Source: Legionella qingyii
GTDB taxonomy: Bacteria; Pseudomonadota; Gammaproteobacteria; Legionellales; Legionellaceae
Reading direction: 5' to 3'
Assembly (NCBI RefSeq): GCF_003184185.1
Contig: NZ_QHJG01000006.1
Span: forward strand, 62,001 to 126,000
Length of the DNA stretch: 64,000 nucleotides
The translations under genes were made by a program, and so were the position numbers. Below the pieces are notes generated by a model that worked only from the letters and a program-made list of their open reading frames with translations, made no database searches and was not told where the DNA came from. Shown one piece after another: positions 34,651 to 43,232 of the stretch; the first letter of the stretch is position 1; each line of letters starts with the position of its first letter.

Positions 34651-35724
34651 ATGAAAATAAAATTACTGGCGCAATGCGTCAATATTTTAAGGAAAAAAAG
34701 TACCTTACTATGTTGGCTTTTGGGTTTTGTGTTTTCAGTGAATGGCTTTGCTACTCCAAGTGATGCAGAGCTGATTAAAAAATTACGAGCTATCGAAAAA
34801 AACTCGAATACCGTAATGGGGCTTACTGCCATTTATATAGAGAAAAATAAGATCATTGAACATAATAGCTCAGAGCGTTTTTTCATGGCGAGCACCATCA
34901 AATTACCCATTGCGATGGCTTTTTTACATCGGGTTGATGAGAAGAAAGATTCATTAGATCGTGTGATTAAAATGGATTCACGTAATTCGGTTCCGGGTTC
35001 TGGAGCATTGCATTATTTATTTGAAAAGAAAAAACTGAACATTTCCTTGAAACAAATATTGATGTATACCCTCAAAAATAGTGATAACAGTGCAAGTGAT
35101 GCATTATTGCAGGCAGCTAGTGGACCTAAATATGTAGCAAAACGAATGAGCGCATTAGGATTCAAGAATACTTATATCAATCGATCGATTATGGAAATGT
35201 TTTTGGATACAAATCACGTCGATCATTCATTTTTAAAAAATCGTCAACCGGTCTATTCCTGGCAAAAAATATCGAATCGTGTGCCTCTTAAAGAAAAGCA
35301 ACAAGCATGGCAACGTTTTCAAAAAGATATACGTGACACCACAACACCGGATGACATGGCAAAATTACTCGTAAAATTATATAAAAAGCAAGCACTCTCA
35401 GAATCGAGTACCGATCTTCTAATGAAAATTATGGAGCAATGCCGCACGGGCCGCAGTAGAATAAAAGGGTTACTGCCACCCAATGTGAAGGTAGCTCATA
35501 AAACAGGAACTTGGTCAATTTATGAACGGGATTATTTAAGATATCCCGGATCTAAAAAACTGTATCGTTTTGTCAGTGATGTTGGGATTATTACTTTGCC
35601 CAAAAATAAAGGACATATTGCAATTGCCGTGTATGTCAAATCAAAATCAGCCAGTGATTACCCACGCAGCCGGGCGATTGCCCTTGCAAGTCGTGCTATT
35701 TATGATCATTTTATGAAGTCATAA
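34651..35724 (+). CDS. Class A beta-lactamase-like serine hydrolase
   Basis: 357 residues from ATG 34651, which places a signal peptide at the front (cleavage near NGFA); an ATG at 34573 would add 26 residues. Catalytic motifs: S81-T-I-K84, S144-D-N146 and K284-T-G286, plus RDTTTPDDMA. The S81 to K284 distance is ~40 residues longer than in ordinary class A enzymes, and the usual ExxLN of the omega loop is not evident; the extra residues lie between GFKNTYINRS and RDTTTP. It may be a divergent beta-lactamase or a related penicillin-interacting hydrolase. Periplasmic. Confidence 0.8.
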   Translation: MKIKLLAQCVNILRKKSTLLCWLLGFVFSVNGFATPSDAELIKKLRAIEKNSNTVMGLTAIYIEKNKIIEHNSSERFFMASTIKLPIAMAFLHRVDEKKDSLDRVIKMDSRNSVPGSGALHYLFEKKKLNISLKQILMYTLKNSDNSASDALLQAASGPKYVAKRMSALGFKNTYINRSIMEMFLDTNHVDHSFLKNRQPVYSWQKISNRVPLKEKQQAWQRFQKDIRDTTTPDDMAKLLVKLYKKQALSESSTDLLMKIMEQCRTGRSRIKGLLPPNVKVAHKTGTWSIYERDYLRYPGSKKLYRFVSDVGIITLPKNKGHIAIAVYVKSKSASDYPRSRAIALASRAIYDHFMKS

Positions 35725-35741
35725 TCTTAATCACTTCAATG

Positions 35742-35772
35742 CCGTCATCCCTTGTTCCGCTCGGGATGACGG
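35742..35772. terminator. Palindrome after the beta-lactamase-like gene
   Basis: CCGTCATCCC (35742-35751) pairs perfectly with GGGATGACGG (35763-35772) over 11 bases, starting 17 bp after the stop. It is GC-rich without a T run, so terminator or REP-like palindrome are both possible. Confidence 0.6.
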
Positions 35773-35883
35773 ACGCCTGATGCGTTGCACCCAAGCCACA
35801 AACTGCTCAAAAAAATATTAGAAAAGCTTCCTTATTTCGTATACTCTGTCACAAAAATAAACTTTGATGGCAAGGAGGTTAGG

Positions 35884-36786
35884 ATGCGCCGTTGTTTGAC
35901 TTTGGTATTAAATGGACTCATTTTTTTGCTCATGAGTTTTGGTTTATATGCGCAGTTACCCTGTAATTATCAGGATTTATCTGCTGCAGAAAAGCAAAAT
36001 TTACTATGGAATGAAATCATCTTAAGTAATGCAGAAGACTCATTACCTCCATTAACGGGCAGTAGCTTTAATGAAGTACTCGAAAAATTAAAAGGTCTGT
36101 TTAACTTAAAGCCTACATTTGATTATGCCAGTGATGAGCTGCCTGAAGGGCGAGTAAAAATTATTCATGCGAATGGTTCGGTAGGGAAAATCGCTTTGAT
36201 TCCTGCAGAGGGCCATCCATTCACCGGCATTTATCAATCCGGTGGAATTGGGGTTGCGCGCCTTTCTCTGGCAACTCCGCCCGCTGATGATAATTACATT
36301 CCTGGAATGGCAATTAAAATTTTAATCTCCAAGCATTCTTCTCTTAATTTGCATGTAATGAATTTGCTTGAAGGACAAAAAGAGAATTGGAATTATTTTG
36401 CAAAAGATTTTTCCAATCAAATCCCGCATCCTACCAGTTGGACTTTGACTGCCATTGAGAAAATTTTTGAATTTACTCGTGACCCGGCGAATAATCTGCC
36501 TCTATGGCATTTAGCGGCTTGGACAAGTGAAGGTAAATATAATGGCATTCCAGTTTTTCCTGAGCGACTTTATTTCAGACCAACTGGCTTAGTCAAAGAT
36601 TTGATTCCTGAAACCTCCAGGGAAGATTTCAGAGTCTCTTTATTACAAGTACCTATGGGACCAATCTATGAAGTATATGGCGAATATCAAGGTACAGAGT
36701 ACCATATAGGAACATTAATGTTAGAAAGCCCTTTATTGGCATCAAATTATGGTGATAAGACATTATTTTTTCAACACCAACGATAA
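35884..36786 (+). CDS. Exported protein, possibly catalase-fold-like
   Basis: 300 residues from ATG 35884, chosen because AAGGAGG lies five bases upstream (a start at 35785 has no such site). Signal peptide about residues 1-23, mature protein from QLPC. The middle part (GIYQSGGIGVARLSLATP, then PGMAIKIL, NLHVMNLLEG) recalls the barrel strands of the catalase/allene oxide synthase fold, but heme ligands are not obvious. I am unsure of the family. It stands alone. Confidence 0.6.
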   Translation: MRRCLTLVLNGLIFLLMSFGLYAQLPCNYQDLSAAEKQNLLWNEIILSNAEDSLPPLTGSSFNEVLEKLKGLFNLKPTFDYASDELPEGRVKIIHANGSVGKIALIPAEGHPFTGIYQSGGIGVARLSLATPPADDNYIPGMAIKILISKHSSLNLHVMNLLEGQKENWNYFAKDFSNQIPHPTSWTLTAIEKIFEFTRDPANNLPLWHLAAWTSEGKYNGIPVFPERLYFRPTGLVKDLIPETSREDFRVSLLQVPMGPIYEVYGEYQGTEYHIGTLMLESPLLASNYGDKTLFFQHQR

Positions 36787-36901
36787 TTTGGTATAGGTCT
36801 TGATCTGTATCGACCACAGATCAAGACTTATCCCCTTTAAATAAATACGGTTTTTCATCCTTCACACCTTATTTTGATTTAACAAAAATCATTATCAGTT
36901 A

Positions 36902-37396
36902 ATGATCAAACCATTTCTAGAAAGAATGACTTCCAAAGACGAAGCGCAGCGGCCAACAGCCCAGGAATGCAAAGATTTTTTTTTGCAAATTGAACAAAAA
37001 ATGAAGTTGGATATTGAGCAACCAGAAAATAAAACTCGTTTGGAGTTAAGTAAAAAAATAATTAATCTGGAAGTTTATGCAAATGACTTACAAACAGAAA
37101 TCAATAAGGAAAGCTCGTTCAGCTCCAAACTGTCTGCAACAGGTTTAATTGCAGATAAACATAAAAAATATGAGGAGACACTGAAAACAATTGCCCTCTT
37201 AACTCAAATGTTATCTGCCCCTAAAATTGATGCAAAAGCGCTACAGAGGCAGCAGGACGCATTGTATGAAACAAATAAAAGTGCAAGCGGATTCTTTAAT
37301 TTTAAAGATCGTTTTCAGCAGATTATTGAAGATATAATGGATGTGACAAAAGAAGAAGGCGATGAGCATATAAGCAATAAAGGCAAACAGATTTGA
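36902..37396 (+). pseudogene. Remnant of a Ser/Thr protein kinase (C-lobe end)
   Basis: 164 residues starting near FLERMTSKDEAQRPTAQECK, which matches the last kinase subdomain (XI) with its invariant Arg before P-T, then a coiled-coil tail. All catalytic motifs (VAVK, HRD, DFG) are missing from it, and none of them is evident in the DNA directly upstream. It is therefore probably what remains of a eukaryote-like kinase of the type Legionella delivers to hosts. Whether the leftover is expressed is unknown. Confidence 0.55.
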
Positions 37397-37609
37397 TAGT
37401 TGACTCTTAATTCAAAAAGAAAATAACCTTACCTTCTTGTCCTCCTTCCTCATTAAAAGAAAAATAATGATTTCAATCAACGAAATCAAATCAAGACGAT
37501 TCTCAGCGAGTAATCGGGAACAAGGTAATTATCTTGAAAATTGGGCTTGTCATGAGTGTAATAGGCTTGTTTCGTCAAGCCCACACAAGGGATATAAATC
37601 CCTATACAT

Positions 37610-37733
37610 CAGGACTTACGCCCCCCCCCAATCTCTTCGTTAAAAAATGTTTCTAATTCGGTCATTTAGTATATCTTAACCCCCTCATTAAAAACATTTT
37701 TTGCCTCGACCTTGGTTTTTTTCGTAAGTACTG
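37610..37733. mobile_element. Miniature inverted-repeat element, copy 1
   Basis: 124 bp beginning CAGGACTTACG and ending CGTAAGTACTG (one mismatch to the inverted repeat), flanked by the 5-bp duplication TACAT (37605-37609 and 37734-37738). The interior contains ATTCGGTCATTTAGTATATC and AAAACATTTTTTGCCTCGAC, shared with copies 2 and 3. A run of C follows the left end. It abuts the MAPEG gene stop. Confidence 0.88.
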
Positions 37734-37739
37734 TACATG

Positions 37740-38129
37740 TCATTTTAGAACGAGCATACCTAAATTTAAAAATGAAAGGCAGCCTATCACGCCAAAGGTT
37801 AAAGTCATTCCACGGACACGAAATTTAAAATGATGCTTTTCCTGAAGAAACGCATATGCATGGAAAAATCGCCCCAAGACAAAGAAAAAAACCAGGATGG
37901 ATAGGAGTATCCAATTTGCTTTATTTATTTCTGCACAAAGAAGCAATATTAACGTAAGCGGCACATACTCGCCAAAATTGCCATGCGCTCTTATTGCTTT
38001 TTCCAAATCATTACATTCTTTACTGCCAATAGAAATTTTATGTTTTCGACGCAGGGTCACAACATAGATTGAGAGATAAACATAGGCTAGAGCCAACAAT
38101 GAAGCACTTATGGTTGTTACCGGATACAT
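37740..38129 (-). CDS. MAPEG-family membrane protein
   Basis: 129 residues, four membrane segments. The features R-x-H-G-N-F-x-E-Y-V-P after the first helix (KAIRAHGNFGEYVPLTL, about 44-60) and LGRFFHAYAF (about 84-93) are the MAPEG pattern (membrane-associated glutathione-dependent or eicosanoid-type proteins). Bacterial members are usually glutathione S-transferase-like. It is transcribed after the alpha/beta hydrolase, 34 bp away, and miniature element copy 1 abuts its 3' end. Confidence 0.8.
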   Translation of the reverse strand: MYPVTTISASLLALAYVYLSIYVVTLRRKHKISIGSKECNDLEKAIRAHGNFGEYVPLTLILLLCAEINKANWILLSILVFFFVLGRFFHAYAFLQEKHHFKFRVRGMTLTFGVIGCLSFLNLGMLVLK

Positions 38130-38163
38130 TTTATTCCTCCAATAAAAATGAAAATAACACGTT

Positions 38164-38991
38164 CTATAAATCCGTTGTTGCAGAATTTAGGTTTATTATA
38201 AAATCATCAAAACACTGCTGAACTTGTTCAAAAGCAAGTAACCATGGCAAATGGCCGACTTTAGTAATTATTTTATTGATATTGTTTTTTCCTTGGAAGC
38301 TTTGGTTTTCAACGAATATTTTGGGCGGACAAATAAAGTCATTTTCGCTGGCAATCGTCATTGTTGGTATTGATTCTGGAACCCATTTGCAGGAATAATC
38401 CGGATAAAAATGTTCAATAGCATGATAATAAGCCGCATTATTAAAGGCAAAAAGAGCAATGAGTTTCTCTCCTTCCTTCAATTCATCGGCTGTAAAGCAA
38501 TAATATTTATAAGTCTTCCAAAATTCTTTATAGGTATCATTTGAGGGAGTCAAATGATATTGACTGGCAGCTGGAACCAAATCGGGTAACTGATGCAGCT
38601 GTTGCATGGTACTTACATGCTGGAAAAAACTGTTTTTGGTCGTGGTATTCATTAATACCAATCCTGTCAGATGGTGTTTTAGCTCGGGTACGTTTAACGC
38701 CAACATTCCTGAAAAACTATGGGTGACCAATACCGGTTTGGGAAAGGATTTTAATAAATCAATTAAACCGCCTTGCCAATATTGAATATCCAGTTCACCT
38801 TGAGTATTGGTGCCATCTTTGGGGAAGTCTAAAAGAAAAATAGACCCAGGCAAATGCAATTTGTTACATAAATCAGTGAGGTATTCCGATCCCAAGCCTG
38901 GACCTCCAGGTAAGAAGAGCCAGGAATAGCCCAAACCGTTCGTCAATTGCTTTATCCTATACCCGAATTTAGTGTAGTTCATGTATTGCAT
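38164..38991 (-). CDS. Alpha/beta hydrolase
   Basis: 275 residues. LFLPGGPGLGSEYL (oxyanion region, about 25-38), the nucleophile elbow VTHSFSGMLAL (about 92-102), a D in ENDFICPP and an H in KVGHLPW (near 250) form the Ser-Asp-His set of the alpha/beta hydrolase fold. Proline-iminopeptidase-like start (PGGPG). Substrate unknown. No signal peptide. Confidence 0.82.
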   Translation of the reverse strand: MQYMNYTKFGYRIKQLTNGLGYSWLFLPGGPGLGSEYLTDLCNKLHLPGSIFLLDFPKDGTNTQGELDIQYWQGGLIDLLKSFPKPVLVTHSFSGMLALNVPELKHHLTGLVLMNTTTKNSFFQHVSTMQQLHQLPDLVPAASQYHLTPSNDTYKEFWKTYKYYCFTADELKEGEKLIALFAFNNAAYYHAIEHFYPDYSCKWVPESIPTMTIASENDFICPPKIFVENQSFQGKNNINKIITKVGHLPWLLAFEQVQQCFDDFIINLNSATTDL

Positions 38992-39127
38992 TACCTCTAT
39001 TTATCAAGGTGTTATCATAACATATAGATTAGTTGAATTAATGTTGCATTAGCATTTATAGTGAGTTTAAGGAGTTCCATCAACTCGACAGAAGTACGGA
39101 GCCATCCATTAAAACAGGGAGTGTATT

Positions 39128-39580
39128 GTGAAAAAAACATCTCATATCGTTTTTTTATTTCTTTTTTTAATTTCGGCTCATGTACATGCAACTTATCTTA
39201 GATACAGTGGTAAATGTCAGTTTACTCTTACTCGCGACAGGTATGCCTATTGCTTGGAGAAAGAAATGGTTTTTTATGACAATAAATTTAGCCAGCTCTA
39301 TAGTCATTTAACTCCCCATGAATCCCTCGCCGCATCAGAAGCACTGGCAACACAGGTTGTAGAACCCGATTGTGATGCTATAGCAAAGAAAATTGGTGCC
39401 GGTTTGGAATATCATATTGCGTTTCGAACCTGCATGATTTACATCACCAAAGAAAAAATTGCCTGCATTAAGAGATTTATCCCCTGCCAAATGTGTTGGG
39501 GGAGAAAGTGGGTTAACTCACTAAAAAAACCTTATTTATTCTTAGAGAACGTTTCGATTAATGTATCTGACCCTACTTGA
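39128..39580 (+). CDS. Small exported cysteine-containing protein
   Basis: 150 residues, signal peptide MKKTSHIVFLFLFLISAHVH, mature part with seven cysteines including CQMC near the C-terminus (FIPCQMCWG). The CxxC hints at metal or redox chemistry, but no thioredoxin fold is recognisable. Convergent with the next gene. Function unknown. Confidence 0.62.
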   Translation: MKKTSHIVFLFLFLISAHVHATYLRYSGKCQFTLTRDRYAYCLEKEMVFYDNKFSQLYSHLTPHESLAASEALATQVVEPDCDAIAKKIGAGLEYHIAFRTCMIYITKEKIACIKRFIPCQMCWGRKWVNSLKKPYLFLENVSINVSDPT

Positions 39581-39660
39581 TTGATGAGCAAAAGGAAAAG
39601 CAATGAGAAAAATTGTGGCCCGGGTTTGGCTACGCTTCACCCAGGCAATTTACCCGCTAC

Positions 39661-40206
39661 TTAATTTGCAGGTGCAGGTTTGGAAGAAGAGGCTGTACTT
39701 TCGGCACAAGTATCAGCAACACCATCAATTTCTGCATAATATTGTTTGTCCGTCATATCATTGGATTTTTTGAGCAAATCTACTAATTTGGGTTTAGCAC
39801 AATCACAAAAAGTATTTATTAATTTTTTATCGTCATCAGTTTGTTTGGGGATGACCAGTGCCCATCGGTTCTGACAATAATCCGCTATATCACTATCTTT
39901 TGCTTTATCTAAGCCAACATCCTCTTCTATAGAGTCCATCGCATCATGAAGCAATGTTCTTGATATACAAAGCTGAGCTGCTTTTTGAATGGCGGCTTCA
40001 TTATCTAATGCTTGTTTTGCTGCACAACCACAATATTTTTCACCAAAATTCTTAAAATCTACTTTGTCTTTTACTTCATCTGCTTTTTTCATCCAGGCAT
40101 TTGTACAACGAGATTGAAAGTCTTCTGCAGTGTCAGCATAAGTTGATAAGGAACACAGCATTGCAAAAACGGAAATACCGATTCCTTTTAAAAAGAAACG
40201 ATTCAT
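39661..40206 (-). CDS. Exported cysteine-rich protein of unknown function
   Basis: 181 residues with a signal peptide (cleavage after YADTA region) and CGCAAK, QLCIS, YCQNRW and FCDCAKPK motifs, eight cysteines in all. The two CxC sites and helical spacing suggest a disulphide-linked helical bundle in the periplasm. AAGGAGTG lies upstream of the ATG at 40206. No family recognised. Confidence 0.68.
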   Translation of the reverse strand: MNRFFLKGIGISVFAMLCSLSTYADTAEDFQSRCTNAWMKKADEVKDKVDFKNFGEKYCGCAAKQALDNEAAIQKAAQLCISRTLLHDAMDSIEEDVGLDKAKDSDIADYCQNRWALVIPKQTDDDKKLINTFCDCAKPKLVDLLKKSNDMTDKQYYAEIDGVADTCAESTASSSKPAPAN

Positions 40207-40352
40207 AGTGAGACACTCCTTGTGATTGTAAATGGTATTATTTCCCTATTGAGAATAGCCAATGTCTTGTAGGTAATCTATATAATTTTTATAAATTTAG
40301 TTTTTTATCTTTTTTAGATAGAATTATTTTTTTAAATAAAAAGACAATAAGC

Positions 40353-41006
40353 ATGATGCAAACGGAAGATAAACACTGGTCTCGAGTAGAGTACCTACAC
40401 GAAAACGTAAAAAATCCCAATATTCACATAAAAGGTTCGCACAGTTACTACAGTGATGCCTGGACAGGTAGTTTTGAAGAAACGGTGGTGAGGTACCTCT
40501 ATGGGGATGAATTCAGTTTAAGAAGTTGGCAGCCCCAATGGAATATTGATCAGCTCTACATAGGTGATTATGTTTGCATAGCCGCTGAGGTGATTATTAT
40601 GTTGGGAGGAAATCATAATCACCGAGCCGATTGGTTTTGTCTGTATCCATTTGCAGACAATTATGTCCAGGCATACCAAGGCAGGGGTAATACAATTATT
40701 AAAGATGGAGTTTGGCTTGGTATGCGCTCGATGATTATGCCGGGTATTACTATTGGGGAAGGCGCAATTATTGCTGCCAATAGCGTGGTGACAAAAGATG
40801 TTGAACCGTACAGCGTTGTTGCGGGTAGTCCGGCTAAACTGGTAAAAAAACGATTTTCAGACGATGTGATTCAACGTCTTCTCAATCTAGATATCTACTC
40901 GTGGCCTGAAGAAAAATTTAATCACTTAAAACAGTATATTTGTAGCAATGATATAGCCACTCTGGAAGACCAAAGTCGCGGGTACGATGCGTTAGCCCAG
41001 AGGTAA
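40353..41006 (+). CDS. CatB-type xenobiotic O-acetyltransferase
   Basis: 217 residues with left-handed beta-helix hexapeptide repeats (TIIKDGVWLGMRSMIMPGIT, IGEGAIIAANSVVTKDV) and the CatB/Vat features YIGDYVCIAAEVIIMLGGNH with the catalytic His in GGNHNHRADW (about 90-99), plus SPAKLVKKRF. Members transfer acetyl from acetyl-CoA to chloramphenicol, streptogramin or other hydroxyls. Which acceptor applies is unknown. Soluble trimer expected. Confidence 0.86.
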   Translation: MMQTEDKHWSRVEYLHENVKNPNIHIKGSHSYYSDAWTGSFEETVVRYLYGDEFSLRSWQPQWNIDQLYIGDYVCIAAEVIIMLGGNHNHRADWFCLYPFADNYVQAYQGRGNTIIKDGVWLGMRSMIMPGITIGEGAIIAANSVVTKDVEPYSVVAGSPAKLVKKRFSDDVIQRLLNLDIYSWPEEKFNHLKQYICSNDIATLEDQSRGYDALAQR

Positions 41007-41044
41007 GTGATAATTCGCTTGGAGAAAATAGGCACATTAAACTT

Positions 41045-41064
41045 GGGCTGGAGTATTCCAGCCC
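41045..41064. terminator. Bidirectional terminator hairpin
   Basis: GGGCTGGA (41045-41052) and TCCAGCCC (41057-41064) form a perfect stem with loop GTAT, between the convergent acetyltransferase and the small exported gene; TTTAAG follows on the plus strand. Confidence 0.75.
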
Positions 41065-41073
41065 GTATTTAAG

Positions 41074-41439
41074 CTAATTATTCGAATTACAGATTGCTCT
41101 TATTGGATAAGCGCCTAAATTGTTAACCTGTGCTTGAGTGCCAGCTTCTGCCAAGACCGGAATTTGTTGCAGGTTGCTTAGCGTTGAGACTAAAAAATCT
41201 CCTTGTTTAAATGTAGTTCCATTGAATGTGCCTTTTCCATGAATTATCTGAATGGAAATTTGGCTTTTTGCGCTTGAAACGGCATGTACCTCACAGAGCA
41301 TAAAGATTTTTTGATTATTGGTATTCGTTAAAATAGTTGATTGATGAGGGGCAAGATTGATTTCAATTGGGGAAGCAAAAACAGAGGCGCTCACTAAAAA
41401 CAGGATGTTACATAAAACTTTATTCATAAATCGGTGCAT
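41074..41439 (-). CDS. Small exported protein
   Basis: 121 residues, signal peptide MNKVLCNILFLVSASVF if begun at the fifth residue (MNKV), with ATG at 41439 four codons earlier. The mature protein is beta-rich, with two cysteines (LCEVH, AICNS). Miniature element copy 2 lies just 18 bp upstream of the start, so its transcription may run from or through the element. Function unknown. Confidence 0.6.
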   Translation of the reverse strand: MHRFMNKVLCNILFLVSASVFASPIEINLAPHQSTILTNTNNQKIFMLCEVHAVSSAKSQISIQIIHGKGTFNGTTFKQGDFLVSTLSNLQQIPVLAEAGTQAQVNNLGAYPIRAICNSNN

Positions 41440-41457
41440 AATCGTCCTTATTACTTA

Positions 41458-41581
41458 CAGGACTTACGAAAAACCCCAATCTCTTTGTTAAAAAATGTTT
41501 TTACTTCGGTCATTTAGTCTATCTAAACTCCCTCATTAAAAACATTTTTTGCCCCGACCTTGAGATTTTTCGTAAGTCCTG
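41458..41581. mobile_element. Miniature inverted-repeat element, copy 2
   Basis: 124 bp with the cleanest ends: CAGGACTTACGAAAAA and TTTTTCGTAAGTCCTG-type termini, flanked by the 5-bp duplication ACTTA (41453-41457 and 41582-41586). It shares the interior of copies 1 and 3. No ORF. Confidence 0.9.
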
Positions 41582-41660
41582 ACTTAATCGAAAATAAAGC
41601 TCTTGCCTAAATGGAATTGTTCCATTCATTGCTGCGGTATCTACAAATTGTGCTAGAGCT

Positions 41661-41991
41661 TTAATTAGTATCCAGAATATATCGTAATTTTGAATATGGG
41701 GAAATTAAAAACTTAAATGCTCTTTCCTCGAGTGTTTTTTGAAAAGTTGGTGGTTCAGACTCGATATTTTTGATGCATTCTGCTATCGATTCTGGCTCGG
41801 TCTTGTATGAATCAATTTTAAACCTGCAATTGCAGATTTTGTTTCCGTTGCAGCGCATCCAAAAAATCTCTAACAGTATGAACTTCCTTACTAACGAGTT
41901 CATCGGCTTTACCCGCTTTAATAAATGCCCTTAATTCTTTACCTAAATTACCGTTTCTTAAAACTGAACAATGATTGGGTTTATTGTACAT
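41661..41991 (-). pseudogene. Small gene broken by a frameshift (tentative)
   Basis: Read from ATG 41991, one frame gives a sensible 57-residue start (MYNKPNHCSVLRNGNLGKEL... DALQRKQNLQLQ) that ends at a stop at 41818-41820. Just there, another frame continues with FKIDSYKTEPESIAECIKNI to a stop at 41661. The two pieces read as one ~112-residue protein if one base is added or lost near 41825. No ribosome site is clear and no family is known, so the call is tentative. Confidence 0.4.
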
Positions 41992-42126
41992 CGGTCGAGC
42001 TTACTAGTCGATTTGAATTTTTATCGAGGAGCGTGAATTAATAAATCAAGAAGATTGAAAAGTTGAATATCTCATGTAAGAATTCGGTGTGAAAATTTTG
42101 GACTTAAATTGATAAAGGATGATCAA

Positions 42127-42489
42127 ATGCTAAAAAAACTTCTTATCATTACTTCTTTTTTCTTATTATCCTGCTCAGCCTATAGTATGCCTGAAGAAGA
42201 AAAAGCCTATCTTGCCAATCAATGTCATGACGTGTCTCAAACAATCGAAGCGTTAAGCGTTGATCAAACAAACTCTTGTTCATCCATAATCCACGAATCT
42301 GCGAAGCTAGTTGATCGCAGTGGGCAGTTCATATTAAAAGAATATTGGTTTAACGCAAGAACGGATTTGCATCGCTCCTATAGATTGTTAACGGATACAA
42401 CTAAAATGAATTGTAAATCAGCTACAGAACTTTCTAATGCACAAAGAGATATCGATGACATCTTAGAACAATTATATGGGCTAGAATGA
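42127..42489 (+). CDS. Small exported protein, possible lipoprotein
   Basis: 120 residues from ATG 42127 (AAAGGA seven bases upstream; the ATG-like start at 42109 is less suited). Signal peptide MLKKLLIITSFFLLSCSAYS, where LLSC is close to a lipobox though the residue at -2 is unusual. The mature part is helical, with cysteines at NQCHD, NSCSS and MNCKS. Function unknown. Confidence 0.6.
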   Translation: MLKKLLIITSFFLLSCSAYSMPEEEKAYLANQCHDVSQTIEALSVDQTNSCSSIIHESAKLVDRSGQFILKEYWFNARTDLHRSYRLLTDTTKMNCKSATELSNAQRDIDDILEQLYGLE

Positions 42490-42562
42490 GATCTTATTGA
42501 AAAGGGTATCTGTATATTATTTAATGTTTTTGATGGCTCGATTTTTAGCAAAGGAAAAGCAA

Positions 42563-43162
42563 ATGAAAATTATTGTAGTCGGTGGAACTGGCATAATAGG
42601 AGAAGCAGTTTGTAAAGAGCTGGCACAGCGTCACACAGTAGTCATCGTAGGACATACACATGGCGATTTTCAAGTGGACATTAGAGATACCCATTCAATC
42701 GAGACGCTCTACCAATCAGTAGGCTCGTTCGATGCAGTTGTTTCGGTAACCGGGGAAGTGTACTTTGAAACATTAACGAATTTTACTGAAGAACAATATG
42801 CTGTCGGCCTGAATAGTAAATTGATGGGACAAATCAGACTGGTATTAGTTGGTCTTAAATACATCAATAAGAGCGGTTCATTTACTTTAACAAGCGGTAT
42901 TTTAAGTCATGATCCAATTTTGATGGGCACATCTGGCTCTATGGTCAATGGTGCAATCAATTCTTTTGTTAAAAGTGCCGCGATTGAAATGCCACATCAT
43001 CTTCGTATTAACGCAGTAAGTCCCACGGTCATCACGGAATCAATGAGTCGATATGCACCTTTTTTTCCTGGTTTTGAATCAGTGCCAGCAAGTCGCGTTG
43101 CGCTGGCTTTTTGCAAAAGTGTCGAAGGTGCGCAAACAGGGAGGGTTTATTCTGTAAAATAA
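42563..43162 (+). CDS. Short-chain dehydrogenase/reductase (short, Tyr-less type)
   Basis: 199 residues from ATG 42563 (AAGGAAAAGC upstream). Nucleotide motif VVGGTGIIGEAVCKELAQ and the following HTHGDFQVDIRD fit NAD(P) binding; the substrate strand has LTSGIL and GSMVNGAINSFVKSAA where the usual catalytic YxxxK tyrosine is replaced, as in the small SDR subgroup with an SMVNGA motif. Catalysis is uncertain. Substrate unknown. Confidence 0.78.
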   Translation: MKIIVVGGTGIIGEAVCKELAQRHTVVIVGHTHGDFQVDIRDTHSIETLYQSVGSFDAVVSVTGEVYFETLTNFTEEQYAVGLNSKLMGQIRLVLVGLKYINKSGSFTLTSGILSHDPILMGTSGSMVNGAINSFVKSAAIEMPHHLRINAVSPTVITESMSRYAPFFPGFESVPASRVALAFCKSVEGAQTGRVYSVK

Positions 43163-43232
43163 AATTCAAGAACGTACCACATGATTGCTTTTGTGGGCCG
43201 AGAGGCTTAATTGATTGAGGAATAATTTTAAA

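Noticed and set aside
37437..37643. 68-residue ORF running into miniature element copy 1
   Set aside because: No ribosome site, low-quality protein sequence, and its end is made of the element's own repeat; judged to be a chance frame.
42497..42562. Longer N-terminus for the short-chain dehydrogenase
   Set aside because: The 22 extra residues have no ribosome site and would precede the nucleotide-binding strand that normally begins these proteins.
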